A DNA stretch of 64,000 nucleotides from Photobacterium proteolyticum (GCF_001939735.1 NZ_MJIL01000085.1:1009-65008), one strand, 5' to 3'. Numbered from the stretch's first letter, positions 55,763-64,000 are shown. Numbers and translations: made by a program. The notes: a model not told the origin generated them from the letters alone.

Positions 55763-55935
55763 TGTAATGACTCCTTCTGGTTTTCCCCGTTATCAGGCAG
55801 ACGATCAATGCTCTTCTCAATATATTGCTTGTCGGCCAGCTGAACAACACACTTATCGTAGCCAATTAACCGTCGGTGTCATAGGTGGTAATTTGGGTTA
55901 AAATCGGCAAATATTTAGATCCTCAATAAAAAGGC

Positions 55936-56775
55936 ATGCTGATGAAACATGACCACAGGATAAACATCGATCGCTTTGTCGACCTTTCCTTCGCTGAAGA
56001 TGGCCACACCACCCACCACCAAGAGCACCGATTGGCCTTGCTTACCGCAGGAACGATTGAGATGGTGTACGGCTCAAAGATCGAGATCGTTGCACCTGCC
56101 ATTGTCATCATCCCTCCCGGCATGCCGCATCATCCTCTAAAAGCCAAACACGCCGCTATGTACTTAATCTCTTTTTGTGTCGGATGCCTGGGAATTGATG
56201 AAGACAGCCTGTTAATGCAACCTTACCGGCAGGTTATCAATGGCTCTCTGCCTATTGTAGCCCTGGATACAGAGCGACTTCCTTTCCTGACCCAGCTTCT
56301 TGAAGCATTAAGTACTGAAAGTCAGCAATCAGGTACAGAGTCAACACCTTTGATACGCTCCTACCTCTCCATACTCTTTGGTGACATCTACCGAAAAATG
56401 GGCTCGATTGACAACCAAAGCCCAGTCAGTAAATTGACCTCGGAAGCATTGAGATACATTCACCAGCACAGCCATCAAGCGATTTCCCTCAAAGAGGTAG
56501 CAGCCGCTGTCCACCGCGTTCCCGCACATGTCGCTGCTACTGTAAAAAAAGAAACAGGCTCCACGGTCGGCGAATGGATCTGTCAGGCAAGAATAAAACA
56601 AGCCTCCTACCGATTGTCCCACACCACCCTATCGGTACAAGAAGTTGCTACCGAGCTAGACTGGAAAGATATTACGCACTTTATCCGACAATTCAAAAAG
56701 ACGACCGGACACACGCCAGCCCAATGGCGAAAGCAACAAGCCACCAGGGTTAATAACGAGCCTGAGAATGGTTAA
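55936..56775 (+). CDS. AraC-family transcriptional regulator with cupin sensor
   Basis: 279 residues. The N-terminal AraC cupin-type domain shows HQEHRLALLTAGTIEMVYGS and IIPPGMPHHPLKAKHAAMY. The C-terminal double helix-turn-helix has ISLKEVAAAVHRVPAHVAATV and TLSVQEVATELDWKDITHFI, ending GHTPAQWRKQQ. AAAAAGG precedes ATG 55936. It is convergent with a MATE pump and overlaps its C-terminal codons by 26 bases, so regulation of the pump is not implied by a shared promoter. Confidence 0.93.
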   Translation: MLMKHDHRINIDRFVDLSFAEDGHTTHHQEHRLALLTAGTIEMVYGSKIEIVAPAIVIIPPGMPHHPLKAKHAAMYLISFCVGCLGIDEDSLLMQPYRQVINGSLPIVALDTERLPFLTQLLEALSTESQQSGTESTPLIRSYLSILFGDIYRKMGSIDNQSPVSKLTSEALRYIHQHSHQAISLKEVAAAVHRVPAHVAATVKKETGSTVGEWICQARIKQASYRLSHTTLSVQEVATELDWKDITHFIRQFKKTTGHTPAQWRKQQATRVNNEPENG

Positions 56776-58114
56776 TGCTCGATGTCATTGAAACTGACCG
56801 CACGTTTTTTCTCAGAAAAACAAAAGTAAGTGTCACTAAAAAAGCGGCGATCTCAGCCAACGGTATGGCCAGCCACACTCCCGTCATACCCAGGATTTTG
56901 GGCAACACTATAAGGAACGAAGCCACGAGCACCACGCCACGCATGGTGGCTACGCAAGTTGCAATCCTGGTTCTTTCTAACGACTGAAAGTAGGCACCAA
57001 AGACCAGGTTTGCCCCCATAAAAGCGGTACCGAGATAAAACCAGTGCAATGCCTGAGTCGCCAGCGCAACTTCTTCGGGAGTGACAACGTTAAATAGCAA
57101 AACTATCTGTTCTGCAAACAAGAAAATAAGGACATAGGCCAACATCCCTATCACAACGACAAACTTGAGAGAAAAACGCAACAACTCTTCAATACGTTGT
57201 GGATTATTGGCCCCGTGATTAAAACCAAACAGGGGTTGTACTGAAAAAGCGACCCCAACAAGAAATTTCATCACAAAGAACAGCGTGAAACTAATTGTCG
57301 CCAACGCAGCACCTGCTTCACTTCCACCTTGATCAATCACCGCTTTGTTAAGCAATCCAAAAGCCAATGCCCCCGATAACTCCGAGATAAAGATAGGAAA
57401 GCCTAACTCAAGAATTCGACGTTGCTCAGGTTCAACAACTCTAACGGCATATTGTCTTAATGAAAGATGGTTTCTCCCAAGATAGAAATGATATCCCATG
57501 AAGACAACAGCGACAGTTTGGGAGATACCCGTTGCAATTGCGGCTCCTTTTAGTCCCCAGTCAAAACCCAGGACGAATACAAGGTCGAGCACAACGTTCA
57601 AAACGCTGGAGATAATATTGGCATTCCGAGAAACATTGGGCGAGCCATCATTATTTAATAATAAACTGAAACTAAATCGTAGAAACAGCGTAGGCAGAAA
57701 TAGCGCGAAGTAGATAAGGTATTCTTTTAAAAAAGGCTCGATGTCCGCATTGGCGCCAAGCAAGTTGACCCAAGTATCGATAAAAACTAGCAATACACCA
57801 GCAAGTATCGCTGATATCAATACAGAAAAGCTGCAACTGTAGTGAAAAACACGACTAGCTTCTGCAACTTGTTCTTCCCCTAGCTTGATGGCAACAACCA
57901 TGCTGCTTCCTACGCCGATCAGCATGGCCAGTGATACCGCCACCATCAAGACAGGAAAGCTCATGCTTATCCCTGCTAGCGCCATCGTACCAACGCCATA
58001 ACCCACGATAATGCCATCAGCGACTTGGTAAGCCGCCATAGTCAACATTCCGGTTAGTGTCGGCCAATATAAATTGAAAAATAAACGTTTAATTGGATCA
58101 TGCCCATAGTCCAT
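56750..58114 (-). CDS. MATE-family multidrug efflux transporter
   Basis: About 454 residues from ATG 58114 (MDYGHDPIKRLFFNL), where AGAGAGAAC supplies a ribosome site; an in-frame ATG 58162 adds 16 residues. Twelve hydrophobic helices form two homologous halves. Motifs are PTLTGMLTMAAYQVADGIIV and the matching GFPIFISELSGALAFGLLNK in the second half, with a VSRNANIISSVLNVVLDLVF segment. It exports drugs by Na+ or H+ exchange. Its 3' end overlaps the convergent AraC gene. Confidence 0.92.
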   Translation of the reverse strand: MDYGHDPIKRLFFNLYWPTLTGMLTMAAYQVADGIIVGYGVGTMALAGISMSFPVLMVAVSLAMLIGVGSSMVVAIKLGEEQVAEASRVFHYSCSFSVLISAILAGVLLVFIDTWVNLLGANADIEPFLKEYLIYFALFLPTLFLRFSFSLLLNNDGSPNVSRNANIISSVLNVVLDLVFVLGFDWGLKGAAIATGISQTVAVVFMGYHFYLGRNHLSLRQYAVRVVEPEQRRILELGFPIFISELSGALAFGLLNKAVIDQGGSEAGAALATISFTLFFVMKFLVGVAFSVQPLFGFNHGANNPQRIEELLRFSLKFVVVIGMLAYVLIFLFAEQIVLLFNVVTPEEVALATQALHWFYLGTAFMGANLVFGAYFQSLERTRIATCVATMRGVVLVASFLIVLPKILGMTGVWLAIPLAEIAAFLVTLTFVFLRKNVRSVSMTSSINHSQARY

Positions 58115-58400
58115 GACGTGTTCTCTCTTAGCGTGAATTACTGAGACAAACACTGTAGCCATGAAAGACCTGAGTTAGCAGAGCCACTGTTTAGGATAAA
58201 TCAGCGTATTTTTAGTTTTGGTCTCTTCAGTGTTTCCTAAAAACGAACCGCACGAAAAAGCAAGTTGTGGCAACTGACTTAAACGTTATTATCCAACAAT
58301 ATCGCTAGCGTGAACCAGCGATACTCCGTGTGCTCCGAGTTTAATGTAACTTATTGATTCAATGGGCACTGCACAACAAATACAGGGATAATCGAAGCGA

Positions 58401-59051
58401 CTAGAAATCCCCTTGTTTTGTATATGGATAGCTCCATAAAATCGTCTGCATAAGCACTGACTTTATCCACGCTTGATGCATTGCATTCACCTCTTCAGGA
58501 GAATAGGTCGAACGTTCCAAGAAGGGCTGTAATGTCGCTGTTACCGGATATGTTAAGGCAACTACATATCGAAATGGTATGTGTCCTACAGCCTTCGCTT
58601 TGTCCGTTTTATTTTTGCCCAAACGATGATGGCGAATGCCTATTTCATACTGATAATCTAGCCAACTCTGATCATAATTAGCATCGGCCGTATCATAGAT
58701 CCACTGAATAAAGCGGGCACGAACCCGAGCAAGGTAGTTTTAATCGACTTTCTCTTTGTCATTTGAAAAGTAATGCAGCAGATGAGGCGTTGAGCCGACA
58801 AAGCCGTACCATGTATCCAAAATCTCTTCTGCATGAGGCTCTAGCACTTTACGGCTTGTTCGTAACCACTTGGCATCGTCTTCAGTAAAAAGCACTGTAG
58901 CTTTTAGAGCCTCTAAATCTTTCAATGTATATGGAGCTTTTGCTAATTGCTTGTCTCCATAGGCATAACCCGGGATCTCTTTTGCAGCTAATGCCTCTAC
59001 TGAAAAAACAAATGCTGTTGTATACAACCAAATCAGTACATATTTCATCAT
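58401..59051 (-). pseudogene. Exported protoglobin-like haem protein, interrupted by an in-frame stop
   Basis: The frame from ATG 59051 (ribosome site GAGGAGC) to the stop at 58401 codes for a protoglobin in one phase: EIPGYAYGDKQLAKAPYTL, LKATVLFTEDDAKWLRTS, DTWYGFVGSTPHLLHYF, then TAA at 58740-58742 in the middle, then NYLARVRARFIQWIYDTADA, WLDYQYEIGIRHHRLGKNKT (proximal His region) and LQTILWSYPYTKQGDF-like sequence. CAA to TAA would explain the stop. An N-terminal signal (MMKYVLIWLYTTAFVF, then SVEALA) suggests a periplasmic form. It is divergent from a cysteine-rich MarR gene. Confidence 0.88.
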
Positions 59052-59080
59052 ATGCTCCTCACAAGATATCTATAGGCACT

Positions 59081-59157
59081 TAGTGTCGACTAAATACTAT
59101 ATATAAAACTATATCCGATTTCTTTTTCTTGCAAGGAATGTTTTTAGTCGATACTAT
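59081..59157. promoter_or_regulatory. Paired operators and promoter between protoglobin and marR-type gene
   Basis: TTTAGTCGAYACTA occurs twice, once on each strand (minus copy at 59094-59081, plus copy at 59143-59156, 13 of 14 identical). The plus copy overlaps a -10 TACTAT (59152-59157) with a -35 TTGCAA (59129-59134) at 17-base spacing. The predicted start of transcription is within a few bases of the regulator ATG at 59164. This fits autoregulation and control of the protoglobin gene. Confidence 0.6.
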
Positions 59158-59163
59158 CAAGTC

Positions 59164-59721
59164 ATGAACAGCCATTCTGAACATGTCCTAGCCTTACTTG
59201 AACGCTTAAGTCGGGTCATTAATAATGATGCCGGACTGAGCGAACTCAAGCCCGCCCAGTGGGAAGCTTTACGTTTTCTGTCTCAGGCAAATAGGTTTTC
59301 GAAAACCCCTTCATCCCTAACCGCATACTTAGGTATAACTAAAGGGACAGTTTCTCAAACCCTGAATGCGCTTGAGCGTAAAGGTTTAATTTACAAGAAA
59401 AAAGATGTAGGTGATCGGCGTTCGGTTTTTTTACTGTTGACCGAGAAAGGCGAAGGCATACTCAATAATGACCCTCTCAAAGCATTGCTTGGCGCTATTG
59501 AACAACTAAGTAATTCTCAGTTGAACGCCCTATCAGGTACTTTGGAACTAGTTCTCACCAGCGCATTAGAACAACGCGCTGGAGCACCATTTGGCGTATG
59601 CAATAGCTGTAAGTATTTCAGAAAAAACGTAGCCGATGGTGCTCCTCACAGATGCGCATTACTGCAAGTCCCTCTTTCCTCGACGGAAAGTGATCTAATT
59701 TGCCGTGAGCATTCAAATTAA
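59164..59721 (+). CDS. MarR-family regulator with C-terminal cysteine cluster
   Basis: 185 residues. The winged helix is typical MarR (LSELKPAQWEALRFLSQA, TPSSLTAYLGITKGTVSQTL, KKKDVGDRRSVFLLLTEKG). About 40 residues beyond the usual length carry C146, C149, C164 and C180 (FGVCNSCKYFRKN, HRCALLQVP, DLICREH), which suggests a bound metal or Fe-S cluster and redox or gas sensing. There is no Shine-Dalgarno ahead of ATG 59164, and the promoter sits right at it, so the mRNA may be leaderless. The protoglobin gene is transcribed away from it. Confidence 0.92.
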   Translation: MNSHSEHVLALLERLSRVINNDAGLSELKPAQWEALRFLSQANRFSKTPSSLTAYLGITKGTVSQTLNALERKGLIYKKKDVGDRRSVFLLLTEKGEGILNNDPLKALLGAIEQLSNSQLNALSGTLELVLTSALEQRAGAPFGVCNSCKYFRKNVADGAPHRCALLQVPLSSTESDLICREHSN

Positions 59722-59745
59722 TTCACATGGGCTATTTCGTAATAG

Positions 59746-60111
59746 CTATTGCTTGTATTCCCCAAAAGCCGACTGCTTGTGAAGCTTAAACCAGAAGCTC
59801 TCTTGACACCGGTTGGTAAAGGTCTTTCTCTTGGGACGTATCTGTGTACTTGATGACTCTGAAATCACTTCATAAGAAATCCAGCACTCCGGGCATATCA
59901 GCTCATTCGCCTCAAATTCCTCGGATTCAGTGCAGTACTTAATTGTTACGCCATTTGAAAAGTGAAATAACGACTCTTTGCAATCTACGGTAATACTCTG
60001 ATCTTCATAAGAGTTATCAACTGACTCCCGACTGATTAACTCCAGCCCTACCGCTTCACCTTTTATCGCAGCGACATAAGTAAAAAGGTTATTCATTCCA
60101 CATGCGTCCAT
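59746..60111 (-). CDS. Hypothetical protein with a CxxC motif
   Basis: 121 residues from ATG 60111 (or ATG 60096). The sequence is acidic in the middle, with VTIKYCTESEEFEANELICP and ECWISYEVI giving cysteines that could bind zinc. No membrane segment is seen. It lies 30 bases downstream of the methyltransferase on the same strand. No family is recognised. Confidence 0.55.
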   Translation of the reverse strand: MDACGMNNLFTYVAAIKGEAVGLELISRESVDNSYEDQSITVDCKESLFHFSNGVTIKYCTESEEFEANELICPECWISYEVISESSSTQIRPKRKTFTNRCQESFWFKLHKQSAFGEYKQ

Positions 60112-60141
60112 TTGGAAAATATATAAAACATATCAGAGTTA

Positions 60142-60942
60142 TTATTCTGGTTTACGAGCAATAACCAGCCCATGATTACTCGAGCCAAGCAATGATGGTT
60201 TGGAACATACCATCAGGTGATACTGCAACCAGGCTTGATACTCTTGCTCAGACAGCGCATTAATTTCCGCCCCAATGTATCGGCCAAAGCCATCTGTCGC
60301 CACATGCTTTTCAACGTCGAGCCCTTCCGATTGAACTAAACCTTCAACCTCATCGGGCGTGGCGAAGTACCCCGTTCTAAAGAACGGGTCAACATCTTTT
60401 GTCGTCACCAATCCTGTTTCATGTAATTCACCCAAAACTTGTGGTGTTACCAGAGCATGCGACATTTTTGCCAGCAATCCAGCAACAAAGAAGCGACTGA
60501 TATAAGCAACGGCCACGATACCATTCGGTTTGAGTATTCGATAAGCTTCTTTAATAACAGTCTGTCGCTCATCTTCATTTTGAATATGGTACAGAGGACC
60601 TAGAATAAGCACGATATCCTGAGAGTTATCCGGAATAAAATGCACATCCGTCGCATTTGCCTCATGAATATTCAGCTCGACACCTTGCTCAGCCGCGTTT
60701 TGCTCTAATTGCGAAACCAGCTCTGGTACTAGCTCTACAGCAGTAACCTCCAGCCCTTTCTGTGCGTAATATATGGAATAGCGGCCAGTTGCTGCTCCGA
60801 ACTCTGTGATCTTCTTTGCAGGCTGCGTAAATCTTTCCAGCTGGTTGATCGTGGTATCAAATTCAATCCGGGTGATATTTTGACAGACGAGACGTTGCTC
60901 TTCGTCAAAATTCGCATAATACCCCATGTATTCTTCTTGCAC
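60142..60942 (-). CDS. Class I SAM-dependent methyltransferase
   Basis: 266 residues. GTG start at 60942 has AGGAGGTAACA directly upstream, which decides the start over the ATG 15 bases downstream. SAM motif I is KITEFGAATGRYSIYYAQKG, with VTAVELVPELVSQLEQN, then DIVLILGPLYHIQNEDERQ, and a long hydrophobic cap (IVAVAYISRFFVAGLLAKMS). The substrate is unknown. Confidence 0.9.
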   Translation of the reverse strand: MQEEYMGYYANFDEEQRLVCQNITRIEFDTTINQLERFTQPAKKITEFGAATGRYSIYYAQKGLEVTAVELVPELVSQLEQNAAEQGVELNIHEANATDVHFIPDNSQDIVLILGPLYHIQNEDERQTVIKEAYRILKPNGIVAVAYISRFFVAGLLAKMSHALVTPQVLGELHETGLVTTKDVDPFFRTGYFATPDEVEGLVQSEGLDVEKHVATDGFGRYIGAEINALSEQEYQAWLQYHLMVCSKPSLLGSSNHGLVIARKPE

Positions 60943-60990
60943 TGTTACCTCCTGTGCCGTGGAAAATATCTAGCTGCGAGCGGATTACAA

Positions 60991-61044
60991 TAGGCCGTGT
61001 TGACCTTTCGTGGTTGAATTTTGTTCGAAAGGTCAACACGCCCT
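60991..61044. repeat. Long near-perfect palindrome, possible fused IS/MITE ends
   Basis: GTGTTGACCTTTCG (60997-61010) and CGAAAGGTCAACAC (61026-61039) are perfect inverted copies. Extending outward (TAGGCCGTG / CACGCCCTA) gives a 20-base stem with one mismatch and a 15-base loop. It sits between the methyltransferase and the SnoaL-like gene. There is no T-run, so it looks more like a small mobile-element relic than a terminator. Confidence 0.45.
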
Positions 61045-61156
61045 AATTGTGCATCTTATTCGAGGCTGATTTATAAAGAAGAATATAAGTTAACAGCTTA
61101 ACAGCAATACGCAACCACTCTACTATCAACTGGTAGGCGTATATAGATTATTATTC

Positions 61157-61567
61157 TTATTGGATAACACTAATTTGTTGCAGCATACCCATTTGATCCC
61201 ACTGCTCCCAACGTTCAACAACTTGCTCCCCTACCACTCGATCCAATATCAAGCCTCCAAACTTTGCCCGTTTGCCTGTTGCAGGGCTATCACCCAGAGG
61301 CCCCGTATTCGTCCCTTCAGCCGACCACCTTGTCGCCACCTTATCACCCGCGATAATTTGATCTTCGACTGTAATCTGTAAGTCAGGAAAAGCGGTCAAA
61401 AGACCCGCTACCAACTCTTTGAATGCTGAAACCGAGATGTTAGGCTCCGGTGCCCCGGCAATGTGAATGACGCAATCCGGCGCAAAAGCCTCATCTGCAA
61501 CCGAAACATCTCCTCTATTGAGCCCTTCAATCCATACTCGCTCGTACTTGGTAACGGTTAGGTTCAT
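61157..61567 (-). CDS. SnoaL-like ester cyclase family protein
   Basis: 136 residues from ATG 61567. AAGGAG sits six bases upstream of that ATG but directly abuts the earlier ATG 61573, so the second start is preferred. The SnoaL fold is clear: NLTVTKYERVWIEGLNRGDVSVAD, FAPDCVIHIAG, VTVEDQIIAGDKVATRWSAE-like sequence and GLILDRVVGEQVVERWEQWD. The family includes polyketide cyclases and related small-molecule binding proteins. Transcribed alone. Confidence 0.9.
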   Translation of the reverse strand: MNLTVTKYERVWIEGLNRGDVSVADEAFAPDCVIHIAGAPEPNISVSAFKELVAGLLTAFPDLQITVEDQIIAGDKVATRWSAEGTNTGPLGDSPATGKRAKFGGLILDRVVGEQVVERWEQWDQMGMLQQISVIQ

Positions 61568-61738
61568 AGTCATCTCCTTGCTAGGGATCGCCTTATAGTC
61601 CCTGCAGCGTATCGTATAAGGAATTAATGCTCAGTAAAGGTATAGACTAACGCCTAGAAAAATACACAGGCTAACCTGACTGATAACCCCCAACACGAGT
61701 ACGTATTCATCGTCGATGATTATGGTTACACCTTTTAA

Positions 61739-62050
61739 TTAATCCAACTTGCAATACATGCGAGCTCCTTTGCTGTTGTAGTCATAAGCAATCCCCGGAA
61801 AGATAAGTTTATCGATAAACCCTTTTGTCAAAGCAGGCATAAGCTCCCACCAAATAGTGAAGATAAATACAATATGATCTGCTCTTTCAATTCGCTGTTT
61901 GTAGTCGAGAACTTACTCGTCAAAAAGGTGCAGGGAGCGTTCAGGATCGAAGTTGTCATTATCTAGGTGGATAAGGTCAAGTCATGATTGCCTTCATCCA
62001 GCCCTCTCTTGACCGCTTTCAGAATGGCATTACAAAAGCTCATATACATT
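61739..62050 (-). pseudogene. NAD(P)H-dependent oxidoreductase (MdaB/quinone-reductase-like), decayed
   Basis: Minus-strand fragments of a flavodoxin-fold NAD(P)H oxidoreductase in more than one frame. SFCNAILKAVKRGLDEGNHD is followed by an in-frame TAG. A DNDNFDPERSLHLFDE piece follows in another frame, then IERADHIVFIFTIWWELMPA and LTKGFIDKLIFPGIAYDYNS, ending KLD at TAA 61739. The N-terminal nucleotide-binding strand is missing, and at least one stop and one frameshift separate the pieces. It is non-functional. Between 61574 and 61738, and between 62051 and 62331, I see nothing recognisable. Confidence 0.75.
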
Positions 62051-62331
62051 GAACCTCAACCCAAAAAAATTAAACGCCTCTAGCGACTAAGCTCTACTAA
62101 TTGCTATAAAAGTCGAGCAACAAAGCGTGATTTGGCGCACAAAATTAACATCAAGTCACTCACTCCAAGTCAAACGTACAATTTTAAATTGAAACATCTC
62201 GAAAGGTGATGAAAGATAGTGAAAGTTAAATCCATAAAGAAAGAGCGGTTAAAGAGTTTTCTTGACTAGTAATCACCACTCTGGAATGAACACATGGCAA
62301 GCAGCTAATTTTTCACGAATAGTAGGTTAAT

Positions 62332-62961
62332 ATGATTTATCTTGTACTAATTGCTTTTTTTATTATCCCTATTCCTTTCTTAGTCATGGGAATAAAGTTT
62401 CAGCATTCAAGTTTTAGGGCTCGTTCGCTACACAAGGCGATTTACAATAAAGCAATTAAAGAATTTTGCGAACACCACTTCCACATTCTTTACTCAGAAA
62501 AAGACGGACGAAACAGCAAAGAAAAACGGCTTATGACCAACCTCCAACAAGCAACTGAAGCCAGTTATTGTGATGTGATGATCTCGATTATAAGTGCAGA
62601 TAAACATCTTTTGACCGTAGAAAAGCAAAGCCATAAATTACTGAATGTTGTATTAACAACCGCTACGCTGGATAACTACGACTCCGATTATCTGAGTCAT
62701 ATAATTTCTTCGACAATAGTGCTTCATAGCTTCAATTCCGACAATGATACCTATTTACCAGGGGATACACCGAGCATAAGCTATTACCCTTATGTTCCAG
62801 GTTCTCCCCTAGTAATTGCTATCGTTATCTATATAGAAACATCAAAGAGGCTAAAGAAAGTCGATAAGCAGTTCCACTTCAATGGAAGCAAAAATGTCAA
62901 TACACGTATCCACCAGCTTGAGGATATCCTTCAAAGAGAGAACGTTGAAATAATGGAGTAG
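62332..62961 (+). CDS. Membrane-anchored protein of unknown function
   Basis: 209 residues with an N-terminal hydrophobic segment (IYLVLIAFFIIPIPFLVMGI, about 2-21) and a hydrophobic stretch near 155-168 (PYVPGSPLVIAIVIYI), and a basic helical remainder. The charge distribution suggests a cytoplasmic soluble part. No family is recognised. A TAGGTTAATATG context gives a weak ribosome site. Confidence 0.6.
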   Translation: MIYLVLIAFFIIPIPFLVMGIKFQHSSFRARSLHKAIYNKAIKEFCEHHFHILYSEKDGRNSKEKRLMTNLQQATEASYCDVMISIISADKHLLTVEKQSHKLLNVVLTTATLDNYDSDYLSHIISSTIVLHSFNSDNDTYLPGDTPSISYYPYVPGSPLVIAIVIYIETSKRLKKVDKQFHFNGSKNVNTRIHQLEDILQRENVEIME

Positions 62962-62980
62962 CGGCTAACGGCGATAACAC

Positions 62981-63130
62981 TTACTCTTCAGGCGTAAATA
63001 CCCGAATGCGATGCCCGTCAGGATCAACAGCGACAAAAGTTAAGCCAAACACCAAGTCTGTAGAGGTCTGGATATTTATGACAGCGCAACAATTGAAGCA
63101 AATCGAATAAGCGTTGACTTCGGGACATAT
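62981..63130 (-). pseudogene. C-terminal fragment of a VOC-family (glyoxalase-like) protein
   Basis: Minus-strand peptide VINIQTSTDLVFGLTFVAVD, then PDGHRIRVFTPEE, ending at TAA 62981, matches the conserved C-terminus of VOC dioxygenase/glyoxalase-like proteins (FVAxDPDGHRxRVF). No matching N-terminus is upstream, so it is a truncated remnant. The upstream limit is approximate. Confidence 0.6.
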
Positions 63131-63429
63131 CAACCAACCAAAAACAATTTCCGAATAATCTCAGATATTACTTCATCCAAATTATTTGTGCTATTTCAAC
63201 ATTATAGAGCCAGCTCAATATATTCATCCAATAGCAATGCTATACTGACACTCCTGCAGCATAACTAACCTAAATATTTAGCCCTACATAACGTTCATCT
63301 ACTCACACTATTGATAACTTCATCACTACCGTTCGGGATATTGCTCTCACCTTTATAAAAAAGCGCTAATCATTCGCCAGATTAATAAATAACCTCCAAA
63401 CTATTCCAATAACAAAGCAGAGCACAACA
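63131..63429. other. Intergenic region upstream of the amylase gene
   Basis: About 300 AT-rich bases leading to the amylase start; it should hold the amylase promoter. I find no strong MalT box, only a weak GGGATATTG-like stretch near 63335-63344, and no other gene. Confidence 0.35.
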
Positions 63430-64000
63430 ATGACGAAATTCAACTCTACATTAGCAACCACTAGCTCCAAAAAAGCTTCGGGGATTAACAAGCTAACTAA
63501 AGCGAGCCTGTTGAGCGCTAGCGCACTGCTAGGCGCTGGCATGTTTGCTTCCCAGGCACATGCCGATACCATTCTTCATGCCTTTAACTGGAAATACAGT
63601 GACATCACCAGTCAGGCAAAAGAAATCGCACAAGCCGGCTACAAGACAGTACTCATCTCCCCACCGTTAAAATCGACCGGTGATCAATGGTGGGCACGTT
63701 ACCAGCCTCAGGACATTCGCCTAATTGATTCACCTGTTGGTAACAAAGAGGACTTGCAGGCACTGATTGCCGCACTAAAAGCAGAAGGTGTCGGTGTCTA
63801 TGCCGATGTTGTTCTCAACCACATGGCTAACGAGAGCTGGAAACGCAGCGATCTGAATTACCCTGGCAGCGAACTGCTTACCCAATATAACCAAAACGCA
63901 GACTACGTGAATCGACAGAAATTGTTTGGTGATCTCAGCCTTGGTCAGTTCTCTGCCAACGACTTCCACCCGGCCGGATGTATCACCGACTGGAGCAACC
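63430..64000 (+). CDS. Secreted alpha-amylase (GH13), 3' end beyond window
   Basis: First 190 codons of a GH13 amylase that hydrolyses starch outside the cell. ATG 63430 (MTKFNSTLATTSSKKASG) opens a long signal peptide ending SQAHADTI. The catalytic barrel follows: ILHAFNWKYSDITSQAKEIA, YKTVLISPPLKSTGDQWW, then the GH13 conserved region I DVVLNHMAN and a QFSANDFHPAGCITDWSN segment. The catalytic Asp and Glu lie beyond the right edge. It fits with malT/malP at the other end of the window as part of starch use. Confidence 0.93.
   Translation, partial: MTKFNSTLATTSSKKASGINKLTKASLLSASALLGAGMFASQAHADTILHAFNWKYSDITSQAKEIAQAGYKTVLISPPLKSTGDQWWARYQPQDIRLIDSPVGNKEDLQALIAALKAEGVGVYADVVLNHMANESWKRSDLNYPGSELLTQYNQNADYVNRQKLFGDLSLGQFSANDFHPAGCITDWSN

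Noticed and set aside
1-64000. CRISPR arrays, tRNA or rRNA genes, integron attC sites
   Set aside because: No regularly spaced repeats, no cloverleaf-like CCA-ended segments and no attC-like cassettes were recognised by eye.

Overview
The window looks like a chromosomal segment of a marine member of the Vibrionaceae, most likely Photobacterium or a close relative. Pointers are the divergent malP/malT pair with MalT boxes, the set of large methyl-accepting chemotaxis proteins, the EF-P-like YeiP, a NupC-type nucleoside transporter, a pore-forming toxin of the Vibrio cholerae cytolysin type, and short interspersed repeats ending in TATACCCAAGCYACCTC. The species call is inference; no rRNA or other marker gene is present.

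Layout. 1-5.5 kb: maltodextrin phosphorylase (C-terminus cut by the left edge), MalT and a DUF4336 protein. 5.6-8.6 kb: a hydrolase remnant, a glycosyltransferase overlapping a DedA-LssY fusion, and a CAP-domain lipoprotein. 9-11.7 kb: molybdate transporter modABC with a ModE-type operator. 11.8-15.1 kb: a repeat element, then an exported isoaspartyl methyltransferase paired with a giant membrane protein of the spermidine-synthase-like class. 15.3-16.6 kb: nupC. 17-19.6 kb: a compact operon of a peptidoglycan amidase and two paralogous proteins of unknown function. 20-26 kb: small genes, a hot-dog thioesterase, a DUF2167 protein, a pseudouridine synthase and yeiP. 26.2-29.8 kb: D-aminoacylase-like amidohydrolase and the cytolysin. 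30.2-33.8 kb: two tandem duplicated chemoreceptors. 34-39.7 kb: 1-Cys peroxiredoxin, flippase, cytochrome P450 and an MsbA-like ABC exporter. 39.8-44.1 kb: ferritin-like protein, PHP protein, Lon-like protease and YqfB. 44.4-49.3 kb: a dCache chemoreceptor and a helicase-nuclease fusion. 49.3-63 kb: an accessory stretch of regulator/transporter or regulator/enzyme pairs (SoxR-MFS, AraC-EamA, MerR-carboxymuconolactone decarboxylase, AraC-MATE, MarR-protoglobin) mixed with decayed genes. 63.4 kb to the right edge: the start of a secreted alpha-amylase.

Functional links. MalT with malP at one end and the amylase at the other fit starch/maltodextrin use. SoxR, the peroxiredoxin, the ferritin-like protein and the efflux pumps fit stress defence. 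Four or five genes are visibly broken: a protoglobin with an in-frame stop, a carboxymuconolactone decarboxylase with a one-base frameshift, a quinone-reductase-like pseudogene, and hydrolase and VOC fragments. The right half therefore seems to be under active gene decay.

The best candidates for something undescribed are the amidase plus duplicated-protein operon (17.0-19.6 kb), the exported isoaspartyl methyltransferase with its membrane aminopropyltransferase-like partner (12-15.1 kb), the stand-alone helicase-nuclease (46.6-49.3 kb), and the MarR/protoglobin module with its paired operators and a probably leaderless regulator mRNA (58.4-59.7 kb).
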